Counted from the first letter of the stretch, positions 16,900 through 24,699 are shown. The stretch: 49,163 nucleotides of DNA from CAYRRR01 sp964426755 (GCA_964426755.1 CAYRRR010000004.1:1-49163), one strand, 5' to 3'. Translations and numbers: made by a program. The notes: generated by a model from the sequence alone, not told the origin.

Positions 16900-17704
16900 A
16901 GATATTGAGTAACAGCAACCACACCGGTGCTCGACTTGATGCTTTTGTGCAACAATCTAAAGCAATCAGCCGAAGCCTTGCTCAACAACTAATTCATGAT
17001 GGCAAGGTTACCGTTAATGAAAAAGTAGAAAAAGTAAGCTATAAGATACGCGCGGAGGACAAAATTAACATTGACTTCGATGAGAGTAGCTTAGCAGCAA
17101 TACCTGATATAAAACTGCCAATCATCTATGAAGATAGCGACTGCATTGTGCTAGACAAGCCGGCAGGCATACTAACACACAGCAAGGGTGCGTATAATCC
17201 CGAAGCAACGGTAGCTTCATATATAAAATCAAAATTGTCAGATCTGGCGGGTGCTCGTGCTGGCATAGTGCATCGCCTCGATCGTGCCACATCAGGCTTG
17301 ATTATTTGCGCAAAAAATCCAGCCGCTATGCAGTGGCTCCAAAAACAGTTCGCACAGCGAAAAGTAAAAAAAACATATATTGCGTTGACACAAGCCGGTC
17401 TGAAGCCGCAAAAAGCTATAATTGACATGCCGATCGAACGCGACCCAAAACAACCAAAAAAATTCAGAGTTGGCAGCAATGGTAAAATAGCAACAACTGA
17501 ATACAGAATTGTGAGAACTAAAAATAAAATTACCCAAATCGAACTTCGGCCAATAACTGGTCGCACCCATCAAATTCGCGTGCACTTAAAACAAATCGGC
17601 TATCCGATTATGGGTGATACTTTGTATGGGGGCAAGAAGGCTAAACGCTTAATGCTTCATGCTTATAAACTTGAAGTAACGCTACCAAACAAAGAACGTA
17701 AGCT
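16896..17704 (+). CDS. RluA/RluD-family 23S rRNA pseudouridine synthase (3' end in assembly gap)
   Basis: Converts uridine to pseudouridine in rRNA. About 269 residues are visible before the N run. An N-terminal S4 RNA-binding domain (about residues 1-60: SRSLAQQLIHDGKVTVNEKV) precedes the catalytic domain with the HRLD motif (HRLDRATSGLIICAKN, around 127-142; the Asp is the catalytic residue) and the GRTHQIRVHLKQIGYPIMGDTLYGG block. The last few dozen residues are missing, so the end is artificial. The exact target site cannot be deduced. Confidence 0.9.
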
Positions 17705-17804
17705 NNNNNNNNNNNNNNNNNNNNNNNNNNNNNNNNNNNNNNNNNNNNNNNNNNNNNNNNNNNNNNNNNNNNNNNNNNNNNNNNNNNNNNNNNNNNNNNN
17801 NNNN
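17705..17804. other. 100-N scaffold gap
   Basis: Exactly 100 N, the conventional size for a gap of unknown length. It cuts the 3' end of the pseudouridine synthase and the 5' end of holB; any frame spanning it is meaningless. Complete genes could be missing. Confidence 0.99.
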
Positions 17805-18577
17805 TTTTTGGCTTAGAAGGTACGGGCAAAATGACCATAGCTCATTACATTGCTGAAAGGCTCTTGGGTGCAGACCAAATATCAGATCATTCCCTCATGA
17901 TTGTGCGACCTGATAATAAAGGAACTATCGGTATTGAATGGTCACGACATATAACTCATTTTTTAAAATTGAAGTCTGTTATAAATCAATCAATATCTCG
18001 AGTAGTTATTATTGAGAATGCCCATGCCCTTACGATTGAAGCGCAGCAAGCATTACTAAAGACTCTCGAAGAGCCGTCACCGCACACCTGCATAATTCTT
18101 ACGATTGCACACAAAGCAGCTCTATTACCGACACTGTACTCACGTTTAACCACTATTGCATTGAGGCAACCCTCACCAGACGATATAGTGACGCATTATA
18201 AAAAGTCATTTCAACGAAAAGACATCGATAAAGCTTTGCTTATAAGTGATGCTAGAATCGGCCTGATGGACGCCTTGTTGCAACAAACCGATCATCCGCT
18301 ATTACAATCCATAGAGATCGCAAAATCATTTATTCGCTCTTCTACCTTTGAAAGGCTAACTAAGGTTGATGAACTGTCCAAACAAAATTTTAGCCAAGTA
18401 TTGGATGCACTCACTATTATTTGCAATGCTGGGCTTAAGAGTGCTGTATCCTCATCGAACCAAGCACAATCAAAACGATGGTTCGACATAAAAACAACAG
18501 TTTTAGATACGAAGATTAGCAACCGTCATAACCCGAATGTCAGGTTGCTATTAACAAATCTCGCGTTAGCACTGTAA
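17805..18577 (+). CDS. holB: DNA polymerase III delta' subunit (5' end in assembly gap)
   Basis: Clamp-loader subunit related to DnaX. The frame (first full codon 17807) opens with a Walker-A-like GLEGTGKM, whose last position is Met instead of Ser/Thr. Further on come VVIIENAHALTIEAQQALLKTLEEPSPHTCIILT and SRLTTIALRQPS, the sensor regions of the family. The true start lies in the gap; the ATG at 17831 is inside the P-loop and should not be used as a start. The missing P-loop Ser/Thr fits delta', which usually does not hydrolyse ATP. Confidence 0.85.
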
Positions 18578-18583
18578 CGAGTG

Positions 18584-18589
18584 TATAAT
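18584..18589 (+). promoter_or_regulatory. -10 element (TATAAT) of the TPR gene
   Basis: TATAAT ends 11 bases before the ATG at 18601; a transcript would have about five untranslated bases. Confidence 0.5.
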
Positions 18590-18600
18590 GATGTAAGCCG

Positions 18601-19257
18601 ATGCTAGCTTTAATTATATTACTAATATTTGCTTATTTTGCGTTCAGAAGCGCTACGATCGAAGAAGATGATTTGTCGCCACTGTCATTAAAAATCAGTG
18701 GTAAATTGGGTCAGCTATGGGATATTGCACATGAAGGCATGCGTGAAAACCGATTTTTACGTGCCGAAAAAGCATTACTGACAATCTTAAAAATTGATGA
18801 AAAAAATGCTGCTGCATATAATCGTCTCGGGATTCTTTATGCAAAGCAAAAGGAATATAAAGATGCCATCGATTGTTTTGAGATTGCATCTAGCATTGAG
18901 CCAAGCCCCTCAAGCTTACATAATCTTGGTCTTATTTACTATGAAACGGAGCACTATGACAAGGCCGCTACGGCCTTTGAGCAAGCTCTTAAGCTAGAGG
19001 ATGACTTAGCAGCACGCCACATCGCTTACGCAAAAGTTCAAGAAAAGCTTGGCAATGATAAACTAATGTTTCAAGAACTTGAAAAAGCAGTAGAACTAGA
19101 GCCCAACAAAGAATCTCTTACATTATTATACCGTGCTTATGAAAGTCGGGGCCAAACAGAAGAAGCTGCCATGGTTGAAAAAAGACTTTCCAAGCTTGTA
19201 GTACCAAGCGGTAAACCCAAGCGAGTTGTTCGACCAAAGCGTCGTGTTGTAATTTAA
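18601..19257 (+). CDS. Membrane-anchored TPR protein
   Basis: 218 residues. A single N-terminal hydrophobic segment (LALIILLIFAYFAF, residues 2-15) is followed by tetratricopeptide repeats from about 40 to 195 (AAAYNRLGILYAKQKEYKDAIDCFE, then SLHNLGLIYYETEHYDKAATAFEQAL are two clear units). The C-terminal 20 residues are strongly basic. Probably a cytoplasmic-facing scaffold at the membrane; the partner is unknown. Near-leaderless start. Confidence 0.8.
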   Translation: MLALIILLIFAYFAFRSATIEEDDLSPLSLKISGKLGQLWDIAHEGMRENRFLRAEKALLTILKIDEKNAAAYNRLGILYAKQKEYKDAIDCFEIASSIEPSPSSLHNLGLIYYETEHYDKAATAFEQALKLEDDLAARHIAYAKVQEKLGNDKLMFQELEKAVELEPNKESLTLLYRAYESRGQTEEAAMVEKRLSKLVVPSGKPKRVVRPKRRVVI

Positions 19258-19269
19258 CCCCTGTTCTGG

Positions 19270-19275
19270 TAAAAT
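19270..19275 (+). promoter_or_regulatory. Extended -10 (TGG TAAAAT) for the tRNA-Thr/Tyr unit
   Basis: TAAAAT preceded by TGG, about 53 bases before tRNA-Thr(TGT). No convincing -35. Confidence 0.45.
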
Positions 19276-19328
19276 TTCTTGGTGCGTTATTCATGCACAA
19301 ACTCAGATGACAGCAAGAAAAAGAGTAG

Positions 19329-19405
19329 GCCGGCATAGCTCAGTTGGTTAGAGCGGCGGTTTTGTAAACCGTAGGTCGTGGGTTCGAATCCCTCTGCCGG
19401 CTCCA
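19329..19405 (+). tRNA. tRNA-Thr(TGT)
   Basis: Full cloverleaf: acceptor GCCGGCA / TGCCGGC, anticodon loop TTTGTAA giving TGT, T-loop GTTCGAATC, and encoded CCA at 19403-19405. Confidence 0.97.
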
Positions 19406-19407
19406 TA

Positions 19408-19485
19408 TTTAGGTGTAATGCGAGAACACCTAAACCCGTTGAGGGGAAGTTTAAAGAAGTGTTCACTAGCTATTTTATAGCTAGT
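19408..19485 (+). other. Two hairpins in the tRNA-Thr/tRNA-Tyr spacer
   Basis: TTTAGGTGT (19408-19416) / ACACCTAAA (19426-19434), nine base pairs, and ACTAGCTAT (19465-19473) / ATAGCTAGT (19477-19485), nine base pairs with a TTT loop ending three bases before tRNA-Tyr. Neither has a T-run. They probably mark processing sites of a joint precursor. Confidence 0.5.
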
Positions 19486-19488
19486 TGC

Positions 19489-19574
19489 GCAGGGATAGTG
19501 AAGCGGTCAAACACGGCAGACTGTAAATCTGCTGGCTTATGCCTTCGGGGGTTCGAATCCCTCTCCCTGCACCA
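19489..19574 (+). tRNA. tRNA-Tyr(GTA)
   Basis: Class II tRNA with a long variable arm, acceptor GCAGGGA / TCCCTGC, anticodon stem GCAGA / TCTGC around CTGTAAA (GTA), discriminator A and encoded CCA. Confidence 0.96.
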
Positions 19575-19576
19575 AG

Positions 19577-19602
19577 AAGCACAAATATGTTGTGCTTTTT
19601 TA
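19577..19602 (+). terminator. Intrinsic terminator after tRNA-Tyr
   Basis: AAGCACAA (19577-19584) / TTGTGCTT (19590-19597), eight base pairs, five-base loop, then a T-rich run. Confidence 0.85.
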
Positions 19603-19670
19603 TTTTTTTTAAACAATCTACTTGCTAATGCTAAAATCAAAATTAAGTATTAAAGCTTTAAAAAAAATAT

Positions 19671-20072
19671 ATGCCTCGAACACCTATTGACAACATAACC
19701 CCTCGTGAAGCATCTCCAGACGGAAGCTGGTGGCGCGTCCATGTTACTGATTTGAACAAATCAGCAAGTTTTGTTTTATGGGCTACAGAAAAAGAAGAGG
19801 CAATTGAAGAGCTAGAATCACATCTCGCAACAAGATCTCGTCCTAATATTGGTGATAAAATGATCCGCCACGTAGATGCAGATGCTAATACAGAAGCCAG
19901 ATTCTTAACCCCACCATACAGTTATCTTTATGGATTGGTCATGGGTGGCTGTATCGAGGTTACGGGAATAGATGCCCTTAGCGAGAGTGAAAGTGCGATT
20001 CGTAATCGTACTAACAAATCCGGAGTGCCTGAACTTATGAGCATTAGTTCATATGAGACTCCACAAATTTAA
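19671..20072 (+). CDS. Orphan protein of unknown function
   Basis: 133 residues, slightly acidic, no membrane segment. The N-terminal half looks like an alpha/beta fold (SWWRVHVTDLNKSASFVLWATEKEEAIEELESHLA, residues 19-53) and a YLYGLVMGGCIEVTGIDAL stretch follows around 84-102. I do not recognise the family. The start has no Shine-Dalgarno and sits in A/T-rich DNA after the tRNA terminator. It lies between tRNA genes. Confidence 0.65.
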   Translation: MPRTPIDNITPREASPDGSWWRVHVTDLNKSASFVLWATEKEEAIEELESHLATRSRPNIGDKMIRHVDADANTEARFLTPPYSYLYGLVMGGCIEVTGIDALSESESAIRNRTNKSGVPELMSISSYETPQI

Positions 20073-20082
20073 GTTTATCTGT

Positions 20083-20088
20083 TAAAAT
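20083..20088 (+). promoter_or_regulatory. Extended -10 (TGT TAAAAT) for tRNA-Thr(GGT)
   Basis: TAAAAT with TGT directly upstream, 23 bases before the tRNA. Confidence 0.5.
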
Positions 20089-20111
20089 CATCCAAGAACA
20101 TAATGCCGCAT

Positions 20112-20186
<75 letters not shown>

Positions 20187-20224
20187 TTGAATTTATTCTT
20201 AATATCTGTTATTATTATTCCTGA

Positions 20225-20446
20225 ATGAAGAAAGTACTATACAAATCAGACGACAATAAAATTATAGATGGCGTTTGCGGTGGTATTGCTGAATATTTTG
20301 AGGTTGACCCTACGCTCATCCGTGCAGGATATGCATTTATTACTATAGTAACGGGTGGATTTCCCGGTGTCGTTGGTTATATTGTACTTGCTATTATCAT
20401 GCCAAAGAAAAGTGAGGTAAAGAAGAATGGCAAAAAAATCAGCTAA
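20225..20446 (+). CDS. PspC-domain membrane protein
   Basis: 73 residues matching the PspC domain: LYKSDDNKIIDGVCGGIAEYFEVDPTLIR (around 4-32), then a hydrophobic segment ending VGYIVLAIIMPKK. PspC domains occur in phage-shock and envelope-stress proteins; this is a stand-alone domain. An extended -10 (TGT TATTAT, 20210-20215) lies nine bases before the ATG, so the mRNA is probably leaderless. The last 20 bases overlap rpmG in another frame. Confidence 0.88.
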   Translation: MKKVLYKSDDNKIIDGVCGGIAEYFEVDPTLIRAGYAFITIVTGGFPGVVGYIVLAIIMPKKSEVKKNGKKIS

Positions 20447-20633
20447 ACGAAAAGTTATCGGTCTTGTCTCTGAAGAATCGGGTAATCGAAACTATTACAC
20501 AATTAAAAATCATCAGAATACACCTGATAAACTTCAGCTTCGTAAATACGATCCTAAATTACGAAAGCATGTTCTGTTTACTGAGACTAAAAAAAGTCTT
20601 GGCCGTAACGAAGTAAAACCCAAAAAACGCTAG
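20427..20633 (+). CDS. rpmG: 50S ribosomal protein L33, zinc-free form
   Basis: 68 residues. The central block YYTIKNHQNTPDKLQLRKYDPKLRKHVLFTETK matches L33 (TTKN--NTP-RLELKKY-P--RKH). The Zn-binding cysteines are absent; the position after KY is Asp. There is a longer basic C-terminal tail than usual. GAGG within the PspC gene serves as Shine-Dalgarno, and the 20-base overlap suggests coupling. Confidence 0.88.
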   Translation: MAKKSAKRKVIGLVSEESGNRNYYTIKNHQNTPDKLQLRKYDPKLRKHVLFTETKKSLGRNEVKPKKR

Positions 20634-20656
20634 TATTTGACATAAAAAAAATAATA

Positions 20657-20685
20657 TAACCCTCCGCTAACATACGAAGGGTTAT
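20657..20685 (-). terminator. Bidirectional terminator between rpmG and tRNA-Trp
   Basis: ATAACCCTCCG pairs with CGAAGGGTTAT around an eight-base loop (11 positions, one mismatch). On the minus strand it is followed by a T-rich run, so it ends the tRNA-Trp transcript; it can also stop rpmG. Confidence 0.7.
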
Positions 20686-20695
20686 TTAAAATTCA

Positions 20696-20772
20696 TGGCA
20701 GGGGTGGAGGGACTTGAACCCCCGACACCAGGTTTTGGAGACCTGTGCTCTAGCCAGCTGAGCTACACCCCT
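20696..20772 (-). tRNA. tRNA-Trp(CCA)
   Basis: On the minus strand: acceptor AGGGGTG / CACCCCT, anticodon stem CAGGT / ACCTG around CTCCAAA (CCA), discriminator G typical of tRNA-Trp, encoded CCA. A CCA anticodon reads UGG only, consistent with UGA as stop. Confidence 0.97.
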
Positions 20773-20814
20773 ATGTATGTGCACAAATTTAGCTTTGTAA
20801 CCAAGACTGTAAAT

Positions 20815-20843
20815 ATTATATCTGATACAAATAAATTTGTCAC
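20815..20843 (-). promoter_or_regulatory. Promoter of tRNA-Trp
   Basis: Minus strand: GTGACA (20838-20843), a 17-base spacer, TATAAT (20815-20820); the start would be about 37 bases before the tRNA. Confidence 0.6.
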
Positions 20844-20880
20844 CGAAGAGACTTTACTTTTCATAAAGTTGATAATCTGT

Positions 20881-20888
20881 TATACAAT
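20881..20888 (+). promoter_or_regulatory. -10 region (TATACAAT) of the P-loop kinase gene
   Basis: TATACA with TGT upstream (extended -10) or TACAAT, 7-9 bases before the ATG at 20896. Leaderless transcript expected. Confidence 0.55.
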
Positions 20889-20895
20889 AAAGTAT

Positions 20896-21552
20896 ATGGC
20901 GAAACTTGAGTTGAGCAAACCGACCCTCATTATGTTATATGGCTTCCCAGGGTCAGGGAAGACATTTTTTGCCCAAAACATGGGCGATACAATTCATGCA
21001 GCCCATGTACATGGCGATAAAATTCGTTATCAGCTGTTTGAAACTCCACGATATGATAAAGCAGAAAACGAAATTGTAGATCGCCTAATGGAGTATATGA
21101 CAGAGGAGTTTTTAGATGCTGGCGTCAGCGTTATTTTTGATACGAATGCCATAAAGAAAGGACAACGACGAATTTTGCGTGATATTGCGCGCAAAAAAAA
21201 GGCACAACAAGTTCTAATATGGCTACAGATTGATCCAGATAGTGCATTCGCGCGAGCTTCTCAGCGTGATCGCAGAAAAAGTGAAGACAAAGTGGCGCAA
21301 GTTATTGATCGACCGCTGTTTGATGAAATTACCGCCCATATGCAAAACCCAGGACATGATGAAGACTATATTGTGCTAAGCGGCAAACACTCATTCCCGA
21401 TGCAACGCAGTGCATTGGTCCGCAAGCTCTACGATCTTAAATTGATTAAACCTGAAACTGTTTCGCAACAAGTTGTTAAGCCCGGCCTGGTTAACCTTGT
21501 ACCAACTGCAGGTCGCGTAGATATGACGCGGCGCAATATTACCATTCGCTAA
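20896..21552 (+). CDS. P-loop ATPase/kinase, zeta-toxin or polynucleotide-kinase-like
   Basis: 218 residues from the ATG at 20896. The frame is open further upstream through the tRNA-Trp gene, but that extension is tRNA antisense and not protein. The Walker A motif GFPGSGKT is at residues 16-23. VIFDTNAIKKGQRRILRDIARKKKAQQVLIWLQ and a basic lid (SQRDRRKSEDK) resemble small nucleotide or polynucleotide kinases (AAA_33 type). The substrate is unknown. It shares one base with the next gene. Confidence 0.8.
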   Translation: MAKLELSKPTLIMLYGFPGSGKTFFAQNMGDTIHAAHVHGDKIRYQLFETPRYDKAENEIVDRLMEYMTEEFLDAGVSVIFDTNAIKKGQRRILRDIARKKKAQQVLIWLQIDPDSAFARASQRDRRKSEDKVAQVIDRPLFDEITAHMQNPGHDEDYIVLSGKHSFPMQRSALVRKLYDLKLIKPETVSQQVVKPGLVNLVPTAGRVDMTRRNITIR

Positions 21553-22250
21553 TGCCACAAAAGATATTGCATGTTGAAGGAGTGGGTGAGCTCCCGTTTT
21601 ATAAACGTCGCGGTTCGCGGAATATCAGAATACGTATTAATGGCAGTGATGTGAAGGTCACCATGCCCACATGGATGCCATACAAAGCGGCAATGTTATA
21701 TGTATCTCAACGAGCCGACTGGATCAAGCAACATCGAGCCGACAAATATCAACTGAGCGACGGATCACTCATTGGCAAACATCATCGATTGCGTATCGTA
21801 CCGGGAAAAGGCACTCGAATTTCCGGCAAAATTTTATCTGATGAGATAAAGATCCTGGTGCCGCCAAGTATAGATATCGACTCATCAAAGACACAGCAAA
21901 AACTCGAACAATATGCACGTCGTGCCTTGACGATAGAAGCAGAAGAGTTACTGTTACCACGTGTCAGAGAATTCGCGACTCGTTTTCAGTTTTCTGTCAG
22001 TAAAATTGAAATTAAAAACCTCCGCAGTCGATGGGGAAGTTGCAATAGCAAACAAGATTTGGCATTCAGTTTATTCTTGATTCAATTACCGTGGGAACTT
22101 ATCGATTATGTAATCATTCATGAACTTGCCCACACCGTTCATATGAATCACGCAGCATCGTTTTGGCAACTGGTTGAAGTTCACATACCGCACTATAAAC
22201 AGCTGCGAAGGCGACTCAAACAGTACTCGCCAGATATTTTACCAATGTAA
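21552..22250 (+). CDS. YgjP/WLM-type zinc metallopeptidase
   Basis: 232 residues of the YgjP (DUF45, M48-like) family. The zinc motif HELAH is at residues 190-194, with a conserved NH..SFW downstream (NHAASFW) that supplies the third ligand. SRWGSCNSKQDLAFSLFLIQLP upstream is diagnostic of the family. No signal peptide, so cytoplasmic. It is translated with the kinase gene (one-base overlap). Confidence 0.9.
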   Translation: MPQKILHVEGVGELPFYKRRGSRNIRIRINGSDVKVTMPTWMPYKAAMLYVSQRADWIKQHRADKYQLSDGSLIGKHHRLRIVPGKGTRISGKILSDEIKILVPPSIDIDSSKTQQKLEQYARRALTIEAEELLLPRVREFATRFQFSVSKIEIKNLRSRWGSCNSKQDLAFSLFLIQLPWELIDYVIIHELAHTVHMNHAASFWQLVEVHIPHYKQLRRRLKQYSPDILPM

Positions 22251-22266
22251 ATCATAAGAACTATGG

Positions 22267-22272
22267 CATAAT
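22267..22272 (+). promoter_or_regulatory. Extended -10 (TGG CATAAT) of the histidine kinase
   Basis: CATAAT preceded by TGG, eight bases before the ATG at 22281; leaderless geometry. Confidence 0.5.
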
Positions 22273-22280
22273 AGCTACTA

Positions 22281-23393
22281 ATGGATCAAACAGCACAAAA
22301 CAAACCCGTTTGGCCAAACAAAAACACCTCACTCGAACATGAGCGTCTTAACAGCCTCATCAACAGCATGGGTGATGGCGTCCTCGCGATTGACGAACAA
22401 CAACGAGTAGCGATATATAATGGCGCTACGCTTAACATTCTAGATATCAATACAGCTATAACCAATAAGCCCATTAGTGAAGTTTTACGGCTTATAGACA
22501 AGAATGGGCAACAAATAAATGTCACGCGATTAGTAAGCGAAACACATGTTGCATATTCAAATCGCGATTTTAAGCTCCAGTATCAAGATGGCAGCATGAT
22601 CAACCTTTACATTAGCATTGCGCCTGTTCGTCTTGGGTACGGACAAAAAGGTGCCGAGGGACACGTTATATTGCTCCGTGATATCACACGAGAAAAATCT
22701 CTAGAAGAAGAGCGTGATGAGTTTATTAGCGTTGTAAGCCATGAGCTTCGCACGCCCATAACAATTGCAGAGGGCAATATAAGCAATGCTCAAATTGCTG
22801 CCGAACGCGGTGATGACATTGCAAAAGTTAAAGACGCACTCAGGCAGGCTCATGAGCAGATTCTATTTTTAAGTGATATGATTAATGATCTTTCAACTTT
22901 ATCGCGCGCAGAACGACAACGACTAGCAATCGACATTGAGAGCATTAATATACACGAACTCGTAACAGAACTTTATAATAGCTATCTACCGCAGGCACAG
23001 AAAAAATCAATACAATTAAGTGTTGACCTTGACCCACACCTAGAACTATTGCGATCAAGTAAGTTATATGTTCGTGAAATACTTCAAAATTTTATTACTA
23101 ACGCCATAAAATATACGCAAACGGGCGGCGTTGTAATTGGTGTAAGGCAACAACCCAACGGAGTAACATTTTATATTCAAGATACCGGTATAGGTATCAG
23201 CCGTAATGACCAAGCAAAGATTTTTGAAAAGTTCTTTCGCTCAGAAGATTTCAGAACACGGGAAACGAGCGGTACAGGATTGGGTCTCTATGTAACAATG
23301 AAGCTGGCGAATCTCATCCATGCTCGCGTTGATGTTAAAAGCGAACTCAACAAGGGATCGCTTTTTACCATTGCTTTTCCTAACCTTACCTAG
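22281..23393 (+). CDS. Soluble PAS-domain sensor histidine kinase
   Basis: 370 residues with no membrane segment. PAS domain about 22-130 (LNSLINSMGDGVLAIDEQQRV), then HisKA with the phospho-acceptor H154 in SHELRTP, and HATPase_c with the N box (NFITNAIKYT), DTGIGI (301-306) and GTGLGLY (331-337). All ATP-binding boxes look intact. No response regulator is adjacent; the neighbours are a metallopeptidase and secE. It presumably senses a cytoplasmic signal. Confidence 0.92.
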   Translation: MDQTAQNKPVWPNKNTSLEHERLNSLINSMGDGVLAIDEQQRVAIYNGATLNILDINTAITNKPISEVLRLIDKNGQQINVTRLVSETHVAYSNRDFKLQYQDGSMINLYISIAPVRLGYGQKGAEGHVILLRDITREKSLEEERDEFISVVSHELRTPITIAEGNISNAQIAAERGDDIAKVKDALRQAHEQILFLSDMINDLSTLSRAERQRLAIDIESINIHELVTELYNSYLPQAQKKSIQLSVDLDPHLELLRSSKLYVREILQNFITNAIKYTQTGGVVIGVRQQPNGVTFYIQDTGIGISRNDQAKIFEKFFRSEDFRTRETSGTGLGLYVTMKLANLIHARVDVKSELNKGSLFTIAFPNLT

Positions 23394-23403
23394 CCATTGA
23401 CGT

Positions 23404-23417
23404 TTATTCGTAAACGT
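23404..23417 (+). other. Small hairpin after the histidine kinase
   Basis: A 6-7 base-pair stem (TTTA TTCG TAAA core extended by ACG/CGT) with a UUCG loop and no T-run. Possibly stabilises the 3' end. Confidence 0.35.
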
Positions 23418-23436
23418 AGTACTATTGACACATCGG

Positions 23437-23463
23437 CCTACTGTTTATAGTAGGTTTTTTATT
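23437..23463 (+). terminator. Terminator-like hairpin just before secE
   Basis: CCTACT / AGTAGG (23437-23442/23449-23454), six-base loop, then TTTTTT. It lies 15-20 bases before the secE GTG. It can end the histidine-kinase transcript or attenuate secE. A TTGACA at 23425-23430 has no good -10 in place. Confidence 0.6.
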
Positions 23464-23477
23464 TTTAGGAGCATACA

Positions 23478-23846
23478 GTGGCACGAACCCGTAAATTACC
23501 GAGTAAAACTAAAACAAAAAATAGCGCCCCGTCAAAAAACAAGCGACTTGGACGTGTTCGACGTTCAGTAAGCAATGCTAGCGGCAAGATGATAAAACCA
23601 GTTGCACCGCTAACAAAACCATTCAAAACTAAGCCATTTAGATTTATTGGTAATTTTTTGTATAAAATTTTATTTATCGGTTACTTTATGGCAAGCTGGC
23701 GAGAGTTACGACAAGTAACCTGGCCCGGAAGACGCGAAACGGCCCAACTGACTCTGGCAGTATTTATGTTTGCAATAGGCTTTGGAATAATGATTGCCGT
23801 TGTAGACTACGGTCTCGATAAATTATTTAAAGAGGTATTACTATAA
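23478..23846 (+). CDS. secE: Protein translocase subunit SecE with long basic N-terminus
   Basis: SecE clamps SecY in the membrane. 122 residues from a GTG start after TTTAGGAG. The family block SWRELRQVTWPGRRETAQLTL (around 75-95) and a single transmembrane helix follow (FMFAIGFGIMIAVVDYG). The first ~55 residues are an extremely Lys/Arg-rich low-complexity tail, longer than in most minimal SecE. One-base overlap with nusG. Confidence 0.92.
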   Translation: MARTRKLPSKTKTKNSAPSKNKRLGRVRRSVSNASGKMIKPVAPLTKPFKTKPFRFIGNFLYKILFIGYFMASWRELRQVTWPGRRETAQLTLAVFMFAIGFGIMIAVVDYGLDKLFKEVLL

Positions 23847-24388
23847 TGAACAAACGCTACGATTCAGCAAAACAATGGTATGCAATCCATACCTATAGTG
23901 GTTATGAAGAAAAAGTTGCCGAAAGCATCCGACAACGCGCCGATAGCCTGGATATGAAAGACAAAATCTTTCAGGTCTTAGTGCCAAAAGAAAAAATGAT
24001 CGAAGTTAAAAATGGCAAGCGCAAAGTAGTCGAAAAGCGCATTTTTCAAGGCTATGTACTGGTACAAATGAAATTAACAGAAGATGCCTGGTACATCGTG
24101 CGCAATACTCCGAGTGTTACCGGTTTTGTGGGTAGCGGTACGGAGCCAAGCCCGGTCAGTGAAGCCGAGATTGAAAAAATCATGAAACGTATGGGCCGCG
24201 CCGAGCCAAAACATAAGATTGATTACCGCATTGGTGAGGTAGTCAACATTGTTGATGGACCATTCAAGGGCTTTGACGGCTCAATTAATGAAATCGATGC
24301 TCAAAAAGGCAAACTTAAGGTGCTGGTTAACATGTTTGGCCGTGAAACACCGGTCGAGCTTGACTCTCTTCAAGTAAAACGGGTGTGA
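23846..24388 (+). CDS. nusG: Transcription termination/antitermination factor NusG
   Basis: 180 residues. The NGN domain has QWYAIHTYSGYEEKVAESI (around 9-27) and GYVLVQM; the KOW domain has VVNIVDGPFKGFDGSINEID (around 132-151). It binds RNA polymerase and links it with Rho or with S10. The TGA overlaps the GTG of a following small ORF by four bases. Confidence 0.97.
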   Translation: MNKRYDSAKQWYAIHTYSGYEEKVAESIRQRADSLDMKDKIFQVLVPKEKMIEVKNGKRKVVEKRIFQGYVLVQMKLTEDAWYIVRNTPSVTGFVGSGTEPSPVSEAEIEKIMKRMGRAEPKHKIDYRIGEVVNIVDGPFKGFDGSINEIDAQKGKLKVLVNMFGRETPVELDSLQVKRV

Positions 24389-24390
24389 TA

Positions 24391-24618
24391 ATGGAGTTTC
24401 CAGAAATCGCTGAACGAGGCTTTTGGCAAGATCCAACTGACGGGGCTTTTCTTGAAGCCCACTACCAAGAACTGCAACGCCAATTTGAGGATGCTGTCCT
24501 GCGAGGTGATCAAAATATGTGGGATATATCAGACAGGATGAGATTAGTGGGGAAATTTTTTCCACTAGATGATGATAGAAACCCTGACAATCCTCGGTAT
24601 CATACCGATAGACAATAA
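24391..24618 (+). CDS. Small acidic orphan protein downstream of nusG
   Basis: 75 residues from the ATG at 24391 (an in-frame GTG at 24385 overlaps the nusG stop as GTGA and may be used instead). Predicted helical, acidic, with FLEAHYQELQRQFEDAVLRGDQ. No recognised domain. It separates nusG from rplK, which are usually adjacent. Confidence 0.6.
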   Translation: MEFPEIAERGFWQDPTDGAFLEAHYQELQRQFEDAVLRGDQNMWDISDRMRLVGKFFPLDDDRNPDNPRYHTDRQ

Positions 24619-24631
24619 GGGTAGTTTGTAT

Positions 24632-24679
24632 TATAATAAGAAAGTTACGCACACAGTGGTCATTCGCTTCAATGACACA
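24632..24679 (+). promoter_or_regulatory. rplK promoter -10 and leader hairpin
   Basis: TATAAT at 24632-24637, then GTCATT (24659-24664) / AATGAC (24671-24676) with a six-base loop, then AAAGGA before rplK. The hairpin might regulate L11, but it does not obviously resemble the L1 site seen before rplA. Confidence 0.5.
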
Positions 24680-24699
24680 TATTTGCAAAGGATCTATAT

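Noticed and set aside
17641..17838. Minus-strand and plus-strand frames running through the N block
   Set aside because: Translations across N are artefacts of the placeholder gap.
19378..19653. 91-codon frame across tRNA-Thr and tRNA-Tyr
   Set aside because: It lies on tRNA genes and their spacer.
20695..20895. Upstream extension of the P-loop kinase frame through the tRNA-Trp gene
   Set aside because: These codons are the antisense of tRNA-Trp and its flank; the -10 at 20881-20888 and the ATG at 20896 fit the real start.
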